From: Chloroflexota bacterium
GTDB taxonomy: Bacteria; Chloroflexota; Limnocylindria; Limnocylindrales; CSP1-4
NCBI GenBank assembly: GCA_021786265.1
Contig: JAJYNP010000165.1
Location: 1-21,615, forward strand
Direction: 5' to 3'
DNA: 21,615 bases
Shown here: in pieces, positions 1 to 8,085 of the stretch
Position numbering within the stretch: the first letter of the stretch is position 1
Layout: each line of letters starts with the position of its first letter
Position numbers and translations under genes: made by a program
Notes under the pieces: generated by a model
Told to the model about the DNA's origin: nothing
Databases searched by the model: none
Seen by the model: the letters and a program-made list of their open reading frames with translations, nothing else

Positions 1-1
1 C

Positions 2-3000
2 GAGACCAATCCCCCCGCGTTCACCGAGTCCGCGAACCTCGTGAAGTTCCGGGCGGGGGATGCGCTCGGACAGGGCTTGGCGGACTGGGTCAAGGCCGAA
101 TACGCAGCAGAGCAGACGCCGGGAGTGCCCCACCCCGGCATGGTGAGCCAGCAATGGGCGGACACCATCGACCACGAGTTGTTTCACACCGTCCAATACC
201 AGCACCTTGGCAACTTCGCCTGGTTCCCGGACTTCTACATCAAGTACCAGCTGGAAGGGGAGCACTCCCAGACCGAGAGCGGGGCCCAACTCGCGCAAGA
301 CCTTGTGGCGGACGTCGATGACGTCCACGAGACGGATCGGAGCGGTCTTCAGCTTCTCCCAGGGTCGTTCCTTTGGGCCGTGAATCAGTTCTTGGGCGGG
401 ACGAAGACGATCGATACTCCTCAGTACAGCAACGAGTCATACGTCGCGGCGGGGTTCTACGACTACCTGGGCGAACGCTTCGGGACCGGCCCCGCCGACC
501 ACCAGGAACAGCGCGTCGCCGAGTTCGCGGGGGATCTGGTCGACGTTTCCGGTCTGGGCGGCGTGGCGCGCGCAATGGGAAAGCGCTCTTCGCTCGACGT
601 CGTGGATGCCCTCCGCGATTTCCTCGTGGCCCTCTACGTGCGCAAGTCGCCGAACTGGTCTCAGCTGCCGCCGCGGCTACGCATCCTCGATGAGATCGTC
701 CTGCACGACCAGCCCTTGCCTCCGCTACAGAACACGGGTCCGAACCCGGCCCTAAACTGGGGGGACGTTGCGACCACGCTAGGCGTTCAGGCGAATGACA
801 CGCCGGTGTCGGACACGCTCGACGCCGCGAGCGCGAAGCTGTACGAGGTCACGATTCCGGGCGGGACCCCTGAGGTCCGGGTCACAATCGTGGATGACTC
901 CGGGCCGATCATCGCTGGTAGGGCGGGCATCCGGTACGGGACGCCGCTCCGGCTCGGCTTCGCGCCGGTGACTTCCCAGGGCGACGTGGTGATCGATCCG
1001 GCCTTCTTCAAGACTGGCCCGGTGGTGGGGCAATCGGCCTACACCGACATCCCCGTCGCTGGGATGGCGAAGCTCGGGATTGCGGTCGTCGGGCTCAGTC
1101 GCGCCAACTTCACCATTCGGGTCACGCCGCGCCCCGGACCAGCCGGGATCACGCTATCGGCGGTCTCCCCGGTCACGCAGGCGCATCTCGACCAGGGCCT
1201 GGAGGTGCTCGCCCACCCCACGATGGCAGGCGTTCCCTCACGCGGACTGCCAAAGAGCGCCTATACGGCGACGATCGATGGAACGACTGAGGCCGTGACA
1301 GGGGCCTTCGACGCCGGATCGACGCAGGTCCTGTTCGTCGCTCTGCCCTCATCGCTCGCGGTCGGCACGCATACGGTCGAGCTCACCTACGGCACCGCGT
1401 CGTCGGCCGCAAGCTTCGATGTCGTGGCCGGAGGAGGTGGCACGCTCGCTCAGCCATTGGGCATCAGCGACACGGGCACCGTTCGTGGGACGCTGCTGAC
1501 CTCGAGCGCAGGTTCGGCCGGTACGCCCCTCGACGTCAGCTACATCGTGACTCAGGGGTCGGGCGCAGTGACGGGCGCTGCGGTGACCGCCTCCGTCACC
1601 GACCCGCTGGGCACGGTGCGGGTCTTCCCGCTCGCCGATGAAGGCAGCGACGTCGACGCAGCCTCGAACGACGGCGACTATGGCGCCCACCTCTTCGGGA
1701 CAAACGCACCCGGCACCTACACGATCCAGGTGACCGCGACCGGTACGGATGCTGGCGGCAGCCCGTTCCGCGTCAGCGACGGCGCCACGCTCAGCCTCGG
1801 GCCCATGATCGACGGCGACGGTGACGGCGTGGCCGACAGCGTCGAGCCTCAGTTCGGCCTGAACCCCGCTGATCCCACGGATGGCGCGCGCGATCTCGAC
1901 GGAGACGGGGTCGGCACCGCTGCCGAGCTCGCTGCGGGCACAGATCCGCTCAATCCGGACACGGACGGCGGCGGCGAATCCGACGGCAGTGAGCTGGCTG
2001 CAGGGCGCGATCCGCGCAATCCGTCCGATGACGTGCAGGTGCCCGATGCTGTCGTCGCGGCCCAGCCGGTCGACGGGCGCTCGGTTCAGGTGAGCGCGGC
2101 GGCCGGAGACGGCACCGTGTCCGTCCACGTGTATCGCGTCGGGGATGCCGGAACGGTTGATCTGGGTCTCCATCCCGGCGCGGGGGAGACGTTCACGGAC
2201 GGGCCCCTGACGGCCGGTACGTATCAGTACTACGCGGTCACTGAGACGGCGAGCGGGGCGCGGGGGAGTCCCACCGCACCGGTGAGCGCGGTCGTCGCCG
2301 ACGACGTCACGCCGCCCTTCGCCACGCTCGTCCTCGATGACGGCCGGGCGGTCACGAGCAACCCGCTCGTCAACGTATCGTTCGTCGCACCGAGCGAAAC
2401 AGTGGCTAGCATGCGGCTCGCCGAGAGCGCCGCCGATCTCGAAGCCGCCCCGTGGGCGCCCTTCGCGGCGCAGACGATGTTCAATCTCGCCTCCAGCTCC
2501 GGCACCCACACGGTGCTCGCCCAGCTGCGTGATGCCGCCGGAAACGTCTCGACCACGCTGGTCGGGACGATCATCCTCGACCAGGTTCCACCCACATCGG
2601 CGGTCGGCAGCGTTCCCTCGACCGTGTATGCGACGGCGCTGTGGGTCCCCTGGACGGCGGCCGACGACAACGGCCTCGCGGAGGTCCAGCTGTGGCAGCG
2701 CTACAAGGCGACGCCGACGAGCACTTGGAGCGCCTGGACGATGGTGACCATGTCGGAGACCTCGCCGACCTGGTTCACGCTTCAGAATGGGCAGGGCTAC
2801 TACGAGCTGGCCAGCACCGCGATCGACCTGGCGGGCAACCAGGAGGCGTTGCCTGCGGTGGGCGACGTAGCCCTCCACTACGGGCCGGAGCGCGTGAACG
2901 ACGATACGGGCACGGCGTGGCAGGGGAGCCCGGCCGTCACCGCAGGCCTCGACGGCAACGTCTACGCCGTGTGGTCCGACGCCCGGAACTCCTCGTCGGT

Positions 3001-3490
3001 GTATGACCTCTACTTCGCGAGGCGGGATCCGGCGACCATGTCGTGGAGCGCCAACCAGCGGGTCGACGACTCCGCAGCCAGTGTGAGCCGCGGCTCGATC
3101 GCGGTCGACGCCAATGGGAACGCCTACGCGGTGTGGGTGGACTCGAGGCGCGGTGATCCCGACATCTGGTTCTCGAAGCGCTCGGCGTCGACGGGCCTCT
3201 GGAGCGTCAGCGCCCGGGTCAATGACGATGGCGCGGGCTCGGCCCAGGATTACCCGCACGTCGCGGTCTCCGCGAGCGGCGAGGCGATCGCGGTCTGGAC
3301 CGACGGGCGCAGCAAGCGCCAGTACATCTACGGGGCGCGGCTGCCCGCCGGGGCGACCCAGTGGTCGGCGAACTTCCCGGTCGCGAGCGACACGCGCGCG
3401 ACGAAGAGCGCCCCCGACCTCGTCATCGGTCCCGATGGCACCGCCTACGCGGTGTGGGGCCAAGCTCCGAAGAGCACCTGGTCGACCTAG
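2..3490 (+). CDS. Large secreted HExxH metallopeptidase-like multidomain protein, 5' end outside window, ends at premature TAG
   Basis: The frame is open from the window edge, so the true start and any signal peptide lie upstream; a GTG at 41 is only an internal candidate. Numbering from that GTG, residues 45-49 read HELFH, a zincin HExxH motif, in a region rich in aromatic residues. I could not assign the third zinc ligand. Beta-sandwich-like segments follow, then about residues 590-665 carry Asp/Gly-rich repeats of the DxDxDG type, like thrombospondin type 3 calcium-binding repeats. About residues 765-855 resemble an Ig-like extracellular module containing RDAAGNVS. From about residue 950 a repeat with an AYAVW core begins, typical of a beta-propeller. 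The frame stops at TAG 3488-3490 inside the fourth repeat, yet the same frame continues with matching repeats to 3952. The likely role is an extracellular peptidase or adhesin; the substrate is unknown. The architecture is seen directly, the function is inferred. Confidence 0.8.
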   Translation, partial: ETNPPAFTESANLVKFRAGDALGQGLADWVKAEYAAEQTPGVPHPGMVSQQWADTIDHELFHTVQYQHLGNFAWFPDFYIKYQLEGEHSQTESGAQLAQDLVADVDDVHETDRSGLQLLPGSFLWAVNQFLGGTKTIDTPQYSNESYVAAGFYDYLGERFGTGPADHQEQRVAEFAGDLVDVSGLGGVARAMGKRSSLDVVDALRDFLVALYVRKSPNWSQLPPRLRILDEIVLHDQPLPPLQNTGPNPALNWGDVATTLGVQANDTPVSDTLDAASAKLYEVTIPGGTPEVRVTIVDDSGPIIAGRAGIRYGTPLRLGFAPVTSQGDVVIDPAFFKTGPVVGQSAYTDIPVAGMAKLGIAVVGLSRANFTIRVTPRPGPAGITLSAVSPVTQAHLDQGLEVLAHPTMAGVPSRGLPKSAYTATIDGTTEAVTGAFDAGSTQVLFVALPSSLAVGTHTVELTYGTASSAASFDVVAGGGGTLAQPLGISDTGTVRGTLLTSSAGSAGTPLDVSYIVTQGSGAVTGAAVTASVTDPLGTVRVFPLADEGSDVDAASNDGDYGAHLFGTNAPGTYTIQVTATGTDAGGSPFRVSDGATLSLGPMIDGDGDGVADSVEPQFGLNPADPTDGARDLDGDGVGTAAELAAGTDPLNPDTDGGGESDGSELAAGRDPRNPSDDVQVPDAVVAAQPVDGRSVQVSAAAGDGTVSVHVYRVGDAGTVDLGLHPGAGETFTDGPLTAGTYQYYAVTETASGARGSPTAPVSAVVADDVTPPFATLVLDDGRAVTSNPLVNVSFVAPSETVASMRLAESAADLEAAPWAPFAAQTMFNLASSSGTHTVLAQLRDAAGNVSTTLVGTIILDQVPPTSAVGSVPSTVYATALWVPWTAADDNGLAEVQLWQRYKATPTSTWSAWTMVTMSETSPTWFTLQNGQGYYELASTAIDLAGNQEALPAVGDVALHYGPERVNDDTGTAWQGSPAVTAGLDGNVYAVWSDARNSSSVYDLYFARRDPATMSWSANQRVDDSAASVSRGSIAVDANGNAYAVWVDSRRGDPDIWFSKRSASTGLWSVSARVNDDGAGSAQDYPHVAVSASGEAIAVWTDGRSKRQYIYGARLPAGATQWSANFPVASDTRATKSAPDLVIGPDGTAYAVWGQAPKSTWST

Positions 3491-3949
3491 TTCGCCAGCC
3501 TGCCTCGGGGAGCCACGACATGGTCGACCAACGTCCAGCTCAGCGATGGCACCAACAGTGAGGGCGGCGGTCGGATCGGCGTCGACGGCACCGGCAAGCT
3601 CATCGTCGTCGGGCTCCTCAATACATCGAGCGTGTGGTCGCGGACGCGTCCTGCGGGCAGCACGACCTGGACGCCCATCACGTTCATCAGCTCGACCAGC
3701 ACGACCTATCAGCCAGCGTTGGCGGTCCGGCCATCGGGTGCCGCGTACGTCATCTGGACGGACCTCAACAGCGCGCTGTGGGGTGAGCGCTACGACCCGG
3801 CCTCCGGATGGCAGGGCCAGAGCCAGATCACCTCGAGCGGCTCCCACTACACGCCGGTGGTGGCGCTGGACACCGCCAACGCGGTCGTCGTGGCCGCCGA
3901 CTACAACGGCTCGACATACGATCTCGGGGCGTACATCGTGAGCGTGCCA
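2890..3949 (+). repeat. Seven degenerate beta-propeller blade repeats of about 45-55 residues
   Basis: Repeats start with a (V/Q)x(D/S)D-like segment, pass through a core such as NVYAVWSD, NAYAVWVD, EAIAVWTD, TAYAVWGQ or AAYVIWTD, and then reach a strand with an aromatic residue: DLYFAR, DIWFSK, YIYGAR, ST*FAS, SVWSRT, ALWGER. Most end with a W(S/T)xN-like segment. Seven units can be counted from about 2894 to 3949, matching a seven-bladed propeller. The fourth unit carries the TAG at the aromatic position. Confidence 0.7.
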
Positions 3950-3952
3950 TGA
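3491..3952 (+). pseudogene. C-terminal propeller repeats of the same gene, separated by the in-frame TAG
   Basis: Translation in the same frame directly after the TAG begins FASLPRGATTWSTN and runs to TGA 3950-3952 without another stop. It completes repeat four and supplies repeats five to seven, so this is the natural C-terminus of the preceding protein and not an independent gene. An internal GTG at 3632 could in principle restart translation, but it lies in the middle of a repeat and has no convincing ribosome-binding site. The segment has no membrane helix and no LPxTG-like sorting signal. Either the gene is recently inactivated, the TAG is a sequencing or assembly error, or it is read through. 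The last codons overlap the ATG of the next gene in an ATGA arrangement, which argues that the two were translated together until recently. Confidence 0.75.
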
Positions 3953-4500
3953 CCGCTCAGCCGCCCCCCGCGAGCCGAGCGGGCCCCTGGTTGCCTTGGC
4001 TGCTGATTGGCTCGCTGATCATGGCCATCCTGCTCATCGTCGTGCTCGTCCTTGCTAATCAGACGACCTACTACCGGCCGGACATCGCTGGCGTCGTCCG
4101 CACGCAGACTGGGGGGCCAGTGATCGCGTATCAACTCGCCGACGGCCGAGGCGTGACGATCGATCTGAACACGCGCACGATCATCTACGGCGCCATGGCT
4201 CCTCGGGTGGGGGACCTTCTGCTGGCGGGATCGCAGCCGAAGCCGTGGGTCGCCCGCATCTGGGACAAGGGATCGGGGAACGACCCGCCGGACTGCCATC
4301 TGATCTACGCCGCCGGGACGGACAACGGGGACGCCGTACGGATCGACGTGGATCCGGCCGATCATATCGGCCTGGAGATACCGAAGGCTCCCGGCTTCGT
4401 CGCCCAATCCGACTTCGCCTCGCCGCGTCTCGATGCTGGGCGGTTCTCGCACTTCTGTCTCGACGGGAGCGGTCGGGCCACCCGGTTTGGAGCGTACTAG
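3949..4500 (+). CDS. Small single-pass membrane protein of unknown function
   Basis: I do not recognise this 183-residue protein. The ATG at 3949 is chosen because it overlaps the TGA of the upstream gene as ATGA, a common sign of translational coupling; longer in-frame starts would lie inside the propeller. Residues 1-13 are polar and Pro-rich, residues about 14-36 form one strongly hydrophobic helix (LLIGSLIMAILLIVVLVLAN), and the rest is a compact, probably extracytoplasmic domain of beta character with segments such as VRTQTGGPVIAYQLADG and RVGDLLLAG. Two cysteines, in PPDCHLIY and HFCLDG, could pair outside the cell. The coupling suggests it anchors, chaperones or restrains the large secreted protein encoded just upstream, but that is inference from position only. 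Confidence 0.7.
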   Translation: MTAQPPPASRAGPWLPWLLIGSLIMAILLIVVLVLANQTTYYRPDIAGVVRTQTGGPVIAYQLADGRGVTIDLNTRTIIYGAMAPRVGDLLLAGSQPKPWVARIWDKGSGNDPPDCHLIYAAGTDNGDAVRIDVDPADHIGLEIPKAPGFVAQSDFASPRLDAGRFSHFCLDGSGRATRFGAY

Positions 4501-4911
4501 CCCGGGCCGTCTCGGCGTTCGCCTCGTGCTCCAGGAGCGCGGCGTTGATCGTGTCGCCTCGCGCCCGCACCGACGAGAGGTTCTCGATCCGCCGCCCGAG
4601 ATCGAAGTCGTAGGCGTCGTTGACGGTTGTCTCGGTCCGCAGGGCGAGGCCTTCCTGAGGTACTGCTTCACGGTCGAATGCTTGTAGCGGTACGTGATCG
4701 TCGGGCTCGTGTACGCGTTCACGACCCGGGTCTCGAAGCGGCCCGGTGTGCGGCGGTTCGGCCGGCGGCCGAAGAGGAGCGAGACCGTCTAGGGTCGGCC
4801 GAGCGTGAGCTGCTCGGCGATCGTCGCCTCGAAGCACTGGCGGGCCCGGCTGGCCCAGAATCCCTTCCTGGCGCGGGTGCAGCTCGCCCTCTCCGGCGAG
4901 CCGTCGCGACG
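4493..4911 (-). pseudogene. Decayed fragment of a conserved family of unknown function
   Basis: On the minus strand the segment reads ...CFEATIAEQLTLGRP, then a TAG at 4791-4789, then TVSLLFGRRPNRRTPGRFET and RVVNAYTSPTITYRYKHSTV ending KQYLR. A one-base deletion near 4655 shifts the frame, after which it continues EGLALRTETTVNDAYDFDLG and RRIENLSSVRARGDTINAAL. From memory this matches the order of motifs in a widespread family usually annotated as hypothetical (GRPDxVxLIF, RRTPGRFRTRVI, YKHSRIKQY, ALRTETTINDTRDFG, RRLxNLPALR). At least one nonsense codon and one frameshift make it non-functional. Upstream, a TGA at 4914-4912 bounds the frame, and the N-terminal half is not recognisable. The C-terminal part is missing: the similarity stops at the end of the plus-strand gene that ends at 4500. 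The decay is seen directly; the family assignment is from recall. Confidence 0.6.
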
Positions 4912-5142
4912 TCAGCTCTGGCTCGACAGCGCAAAGGTAAGAGAGGAGCCTCCCGCATACGTGTGCGCCAGAAGTGCCCCTCGGGTCAGTTGTGCCACGC
5001 GATGCTTTCAGCGGTCCTCGCCGGGAGAGCAGAGTCGAGTGCTCTGACAGCGGTCGGCACAATCTGAGGCTCCGGGAGTGCGACGAACAGATTCTTTCGC
5101 ATCGTCGAGACGAGATTCCCTTTCACTCCCAGAGGGGGTCCG
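4912..5142. other. Non-coding stretch between the pseudogene and upp
   Basis: No convincing gene or RNA was found in these 231 bases. Short open frames on both strands have no plausible start signal or protein-like composition. The stretch is less GC-rich than the flanking genes and may hold unrecognisable remains of the 5' half of the decayed minus-strand gene. No clear terminator hairpin for upp was found here. Confidence 0.4.
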
Positions 5143-5832
5143 TCAGTCGCTTTGACCCGTCCCGAACTGCCGGTCGCCGGCGTCGCCCAGGCCCGGCAGG
5201 ATGTAGCCGCGCTCGTTGAGCTGCCGGTCCACGCCGGCGCAATAGATCGCGACGTCGGGGTGCGCCGAGGTGACCGCGCGGATCCCCTCGGGGGCCGCGA
5301 TCAGGTTCACCAGCTTGATGCGCACCGCGCCCCAGCGTTTGAGCACCTCGATGGCGGCCGTCGCCGAGCCCCCGGTCGCCAGCATCGGGTCGAGGATCAG
5401 GCACAGGTCGACCGTGGCCGAGTCGGGGAGCTTGTTGTAGTACTCCACCGGCCGCAGCGTCCGTTCGTCGCGGAACAGGCCGAGATGCCACACCTGGGCG
5501 GTGGGCATCAGCTCGAGCATCGCGTCGAGCATCCCGAGGCCCGCGCGCAGGATCGGCACCAGGCCGATCCGGTCGGCCAGCACGGCGCCCACCGTCTCCT
5601 CCATCGGCGTGACGACCGGCACGTCGCGGAGCCGTGCGTCCGCAAGCGCCTCGTACCCCACCAGCCAGCTGATCTCCCGGACCAGCTCCCGGAACTTCTT
5701 CGGCTCGGTGCGCTGGTCACGCAGAAGCGCGAGCTTGTGGAGGATGGCGGGGTGATGCGACACGTGGACCGTCGGTGGGAGCCACCCGAGGTCGGCTGCG
5801 ACGGGAGAGTCGGCGGAATCTGCCACGCGCAT
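5143..5832 (-). CDS. upp: Uracil phosphoribosyltransferase
   Basis: The product (229 residues from the ATG at 5832) converts uracil and PRPP to UMP and pyrophosphate in cytosolic pyrimidine salvage. Visible family features are [14 protein letters not shown] near the N-terminus, [21 protein letters not shown], the PRPP-binding loop [13 protein letters not shown], and the C-terminal uracil-binding signature [17 protein letters not shown]. Length is slightly above the usual 208-210 residues because of a short N-terminal extension. An AGGAG lies only one base before the ATG but seven bases before an in-frame GTG at 5826, so initiation at 5826 (227 residues) is quite possible. A TAGGAT -10-like box sits at 5870-5865. 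It diverges from the asparaginase-like gene; no pyrimidine genes adjoin. Confidence 0.95.
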   Translation of the reverse strand: MRVADSADSPVAADLGWLPPTVHVSHHPAILHKLALLRDQRTEPKKFRELVREISWLVGYEALADARLRDVPVVTPMEETVGAVLADRIGLVPILRAGLGMLDAMLELMPTAQVWHLGLFRDERTLRPVEYYNKLPDSATVDLCLILDPMLATGGSATAAIEVLKRWGAVRIKLVNLIAAPEGIRAVTSAHPDVAIYCAGVDRQLNERGYILPGLGDAGDRQFGTGQSD

Positions 5833-5894
5833 GCTCCTGGTGCGTCTCAGGGGAGTCGCGGCCGATCCTAGCATCCGAGAGCCCCGGCCGGAGG

Positions 5895-5908
5895 GACGTC
5901 GTGACGTC
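5895..5908. promoter_or_regulatory. Tandem GACGTC palindromes in the upp/asparaginase divergent region
   Basis: Two copies of GACGTC separated by GT, with TGACGTCA spanning 5902-5909, lie in the 179-bp divergent intergenic region, 63 bp upstream of the upp ATG. The position just upstream of the upp -10-like box would suit a regulator. The motif is short, and GACGTC arises easily in GC-rich DNA, so this is a weak candidate. Confidence 0.25.
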
Positions 5909-5996
5909 AGCGGATGCCGGCCCGCCCCGGCCGGATGGGTTGCGTGCCCGCCGCGCCGCTGTCGGATGCTGGCCCGCCCCGGACCGGCCGACGCGC

Positions 5997-6002
5997 TACC
6001 AT
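5997..6002 (+). promoter_or_regulatory. TACCAT -10 box for the asparaginase gene, near-leaderless
   Basis: TACCAT ends nine bases before the ATG at 6012, and no Shine-Dalgarno sequence lies between them. A transcript would start at or just before the start codon. No convincing -35 was seen. The same hexamer stands at the same kind of distance before gltX. Confidence 0.45.
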
Positions 6003-6011
6003 CCCGTGTGC

Positions 6012-7184
6012 ATGCCAGATCGGCGAGCCACCACCGCGACGCTCTCGCGCCCGCCGGCGCAACAGCCGCGCGTGTCCCAGCCCCGGGGCCGCGCCGGTCG
6101 CTGGCCACGGGGTGCTGCACCTCCGGTCCTGGTCGAGGTGCGCCGGGGCGGGATCACGGAGAGCCGGCACCGGGGCCACGTCGTGCAGGTGGGTGCCGAC
6201 GGCGCGATCGAGCGCGTGATCGGCGACCCCCGGATCGTGGTGGCGCTGCGCTCGGCGGCCAAGCCGCTGGGGCTTGCCGCGTTCGTGGAGTCGGGCGCGG
6301 CCGACGCGTTCGAGCTGTCGGCGCCCGAGCTGGCCGTCCTGGCGGCCTCGCACTCCGGCGAGGACCTGCACGTGCGCACGATCCAGGCGATCCTGCGGCG
6401 AGCCGGGATCAGCCAGACCTTCCTCGGGTGTGGCACGGAGAACGCGCCGCTCGACCAGCTGACCGCACAGCGGCTGGCACGCGACGGCGAGCGACCCGGT
6501 CCGATCCGCCACCAGTGCTCCGGCCAGCACGCGTCGTTCCTGCTCTTCGCGAAGCACGCGGGCTGGCCGCTGGAGGAGTACTGGCTGCCGGAGCATCCGA
6601 CGCAGGTCGCCTTCCGCGAGGCGCTGGCGCGCGTGCTCCGCCTGCCGGTCGATGAACTCGTCACGTCGGTGGACGCCTGCGGGATCCTGACCTACCACGT
6701 CCCGCTCGTCGACGTGGCCCGCGCCTACGCGCTGCTGGCCGACCCGGCCGGCGTCGCCGGCGACCCGGTGCGCCGGGCGCTGGTGCCGGCGCTGACCAGG
6801 ATCCGCGACGCGATGCTCGCGGCCCCCGACCTCGTGGCCGGGCCGCGCGAGCGGTTCGACACGGCGCTCATGCGCACGCTGCCCGGCCGCGTGGTCGCGA
6901 AGGGTGGCGCGGAGGCGCTGCAGGGTGTCTCGCTGCTGCCACGGAGCCGGCCGGGGCAGCAGGCGGCGGCCGGCCTGGCCGTCAAGATCGACGATGGCGA
7001 CGGGCGGGGCCGCGCGCGGCCTGCGGTGACCGTCGAGGCGCTCCGCCAGATGGGCGTGCTCGGCGACGCCGAGCTGCGACGGCTCGCCCCGTATCACCGG
7101 CCGCCGCTCCACGACCCGCGGGGGGCCGTCGTGGGCGAGGCCGTGCCGTTCTTCGAGCTGGCGCCCCTGTCCGAACTGCGCTGA
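6012..7184 (+). CDS. Asparaginase_II-family (ReAV-like) L-asparaginase
   Basis: The 390-residue product belongs to the Asparaginase_II family, whose characterised member is the Rhizobium etli ReAV enzyme that hydrolyses L-asparagine to aspartate and ammonia. The core begins near residue 40 ([18 protein letters not shown]) after a poorly conserved 38-residue Arg/Pro-rich N-terminus. Catalytic residues align by spacing: Ser81-x-x-Lys84 in RSAAKP, Ser113 in ASHSG and Lys297 in VVAKGGAE. Of the three zinc ligands of ReAV (Cys, Lys, Cys), both cysteines are present at 169 (HQCSGQH) and 223 (VDACG), but the lysine is replaced by Gln172. The start at 6012 is supported by the TACCAT box nine bases upstream; a later start near residue 40 is possible. 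A J-domain gene follows after 13 bases. Confidence 0.85.
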   Translation: MPDRRATTATLSRPPAQQPRVSQPRGRAGRWPRGAAPPVLVEVRRGGITESRHRGHVVQVGADGAIERVIGDPRIVVALRSAAKPLGLAAFVESGAADAFELSAPELAVLAASHSGEDLHVRTIQAILRRAGISQTFLGCGTENAPLDQLTAQRLARDGERPGPIRHQCSGQHASFLLFAKHAGWPLEEYWLPEHPTQVAFREALARVLRLPVDELVTSVDACGILTYHVPLVDVARAYALLADPAGVAGDPVRRALVPALTRIRDAMLAAPDLVAGPRERFDTALMRTLPGRVVAKGGAEALQGVSLLPRSRPGQQAAAGLAVKIDDGDGRGRARPAVTVEALRQMGVLGDAELRRLAPYHRPPLHDPRGAVVGEAVPFFELAPLSELR

Positions 7185-7197
7185 CGGGGCTGCGTCG

Positions 7198-7935
7198 GTG
7201 GAGCCGGCCGGCGACCCGTACCGTGTGCTGGGCGTTCACCGCGATGCGACGCCCGGCGAGGTCAAGGCGGCGCACAGGCGGCTCGCGAAGGCCCACCACC
7301 CCGACGCCGGTGGCGACCCGGCGCGCTTCCTCGCCGTCCAGGCCGCATACCAGATCCTCGCGGACCCCGTCCAGCGCGGTCGATGGGACGCCGCGCACGG
7401 GGCGGGTCCGGTATCCGCCCGCGATCCGTGGTCGGCATCTCCCCGGTCCGACCCGGGTTCCCGGCGGTCCCGCGGCGGGCCGGTGGGCGGGCGCGACCGC
7501 GGGGCGCGACCGCGGGGCGGCTCCCCGGGAGACGAGGCCCGGCCGGCGAGCGGCCCGACGGCGGGCACGGGACCCGAAGCCTGGCCCGGTGGATCCCCGG
7601 ATGCGGGCAGCCCGCCGGCCGCGGGTCCGCCGCCCGGCAGATCGCCCGGTGGCCCCACCATGGACGCGTTCGTGCGATCGAGCGGCGCGGCCTGGTCGGC
7701 GGCCTCGCGTGCCTACTTCCGCCGGGTCGCGGCCGAGGTCCCGCACGGAGCCCGGATGGGGCGCAGCTCGCGGACCGGTCGGGTCGGGCGGGAACCTGCT
7801 CCGGATGCGACCAACGGACAGGCCGGCGCGGACGTCCGGCCGGCGGCGGGCCCGGCGGGAGGTAACGGCGGCCGGCCCGGGGACGGCGCGCCGCGACGGC
7901 TCGCGAGGTGGATCGCCCGCGCCCTGGGGCGTTGA
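7198..7935 (+). CDS. J-domain protein with long disordered tail
   Basis: Residues about 6-66 form a complete J domain: DPYRVLGV, helix II rich in Lys/Arg, the essential HPD at residues 34-36 in KAHHPDAGG, and AAYQILADP in helix III. J domains stimulate the ATPase of a DnaK/Hsp70 partner. The rest has neither the Gly/Phe region, zinc finger nor C-terminal substrate domain of DnaJ, so it is a class III (type C) J protein. Residues about 70-153 are Gly/Pro/Arg/Ser-rich and probably disordered. A more protein-like patch at about 155-182 (AFVRSSGAAWSAASRAYF) could form an amphipathic helix, and the C-terminus RWIARALGR is basic. The GTG start at 7198 places it 13 bases after the asparaginase stop, suggesting co-transcription, although the two have no known functional link. 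No dnaK or grpE lies nearby. The target is unknown. Confidence 0.8.
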   Translation: MEPAGDPYRVLGVHRDATPGEVKAAHRRLAKAHHPDAGGDPARFLAVQAAYQILADPVQRGRWDAAHGAGPVSARDPWSASPRSDPGSRRSRGGPVGGRDRGARPRGGSPGDEARPASGPTAGTGPEAWPGGSPDAGSPPAAGPPPGRSPGGPTMDAFVRSSGAAWSAASRAYFRRVAAEVPHGARMGRSSRTGRVGREPAPDATNGQAGADVRPAAGPAGGNGGRPGDGAPRRLARWIARALGR

Positions 7936-8008
7936 GGGGGCCGTCGCCGCGGTCATGGCGTTCAGCGGGGAGCACACGCCGGTCGGCTGTGGCGCCGCTC
8001 GCCCGGCG

Positions 8009-8037
8009 TTGCTCAATTCCGAGTCCATAAGTAAGAT
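8009..8037 (+). promoter_or_regulatory. Sigma-70-type promoter for the FTR1 permease gene
   Basis: TTGCTC at 8009-8014 and TAAGAT at 8032-8037 are separated by exactly 17 bases. This is the clearest -35/-10 pair in the window, in a noticeably AT-richer patch 49 bases before the GTG at 8086. No DtxR/IdeR- or Fur-like palindrome was recognised around it. Confidence 0.55.
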
Positions 8038-8085
8038 TTCGCGCAGCCGCCGAAACTCGCGGACGGACAGACCAGGAGGCGCGGG

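Noticed and set aside
1349..3847. Very long open frame on the minus strand opposite the propeller gene
   Set aside because: Its product is Arg/Gly/Ala-rich with no recognisable domain, and the plus strand encodes clear repeats; open antisense frames are expected in GC-rich DNA.
3632..3952. Independent small gene starting at GTG 3632
   Set aside because: It is in frame with the large upstream gene and begins in mid-repeat; it is the C-terminus of that protein beyond the TAG.
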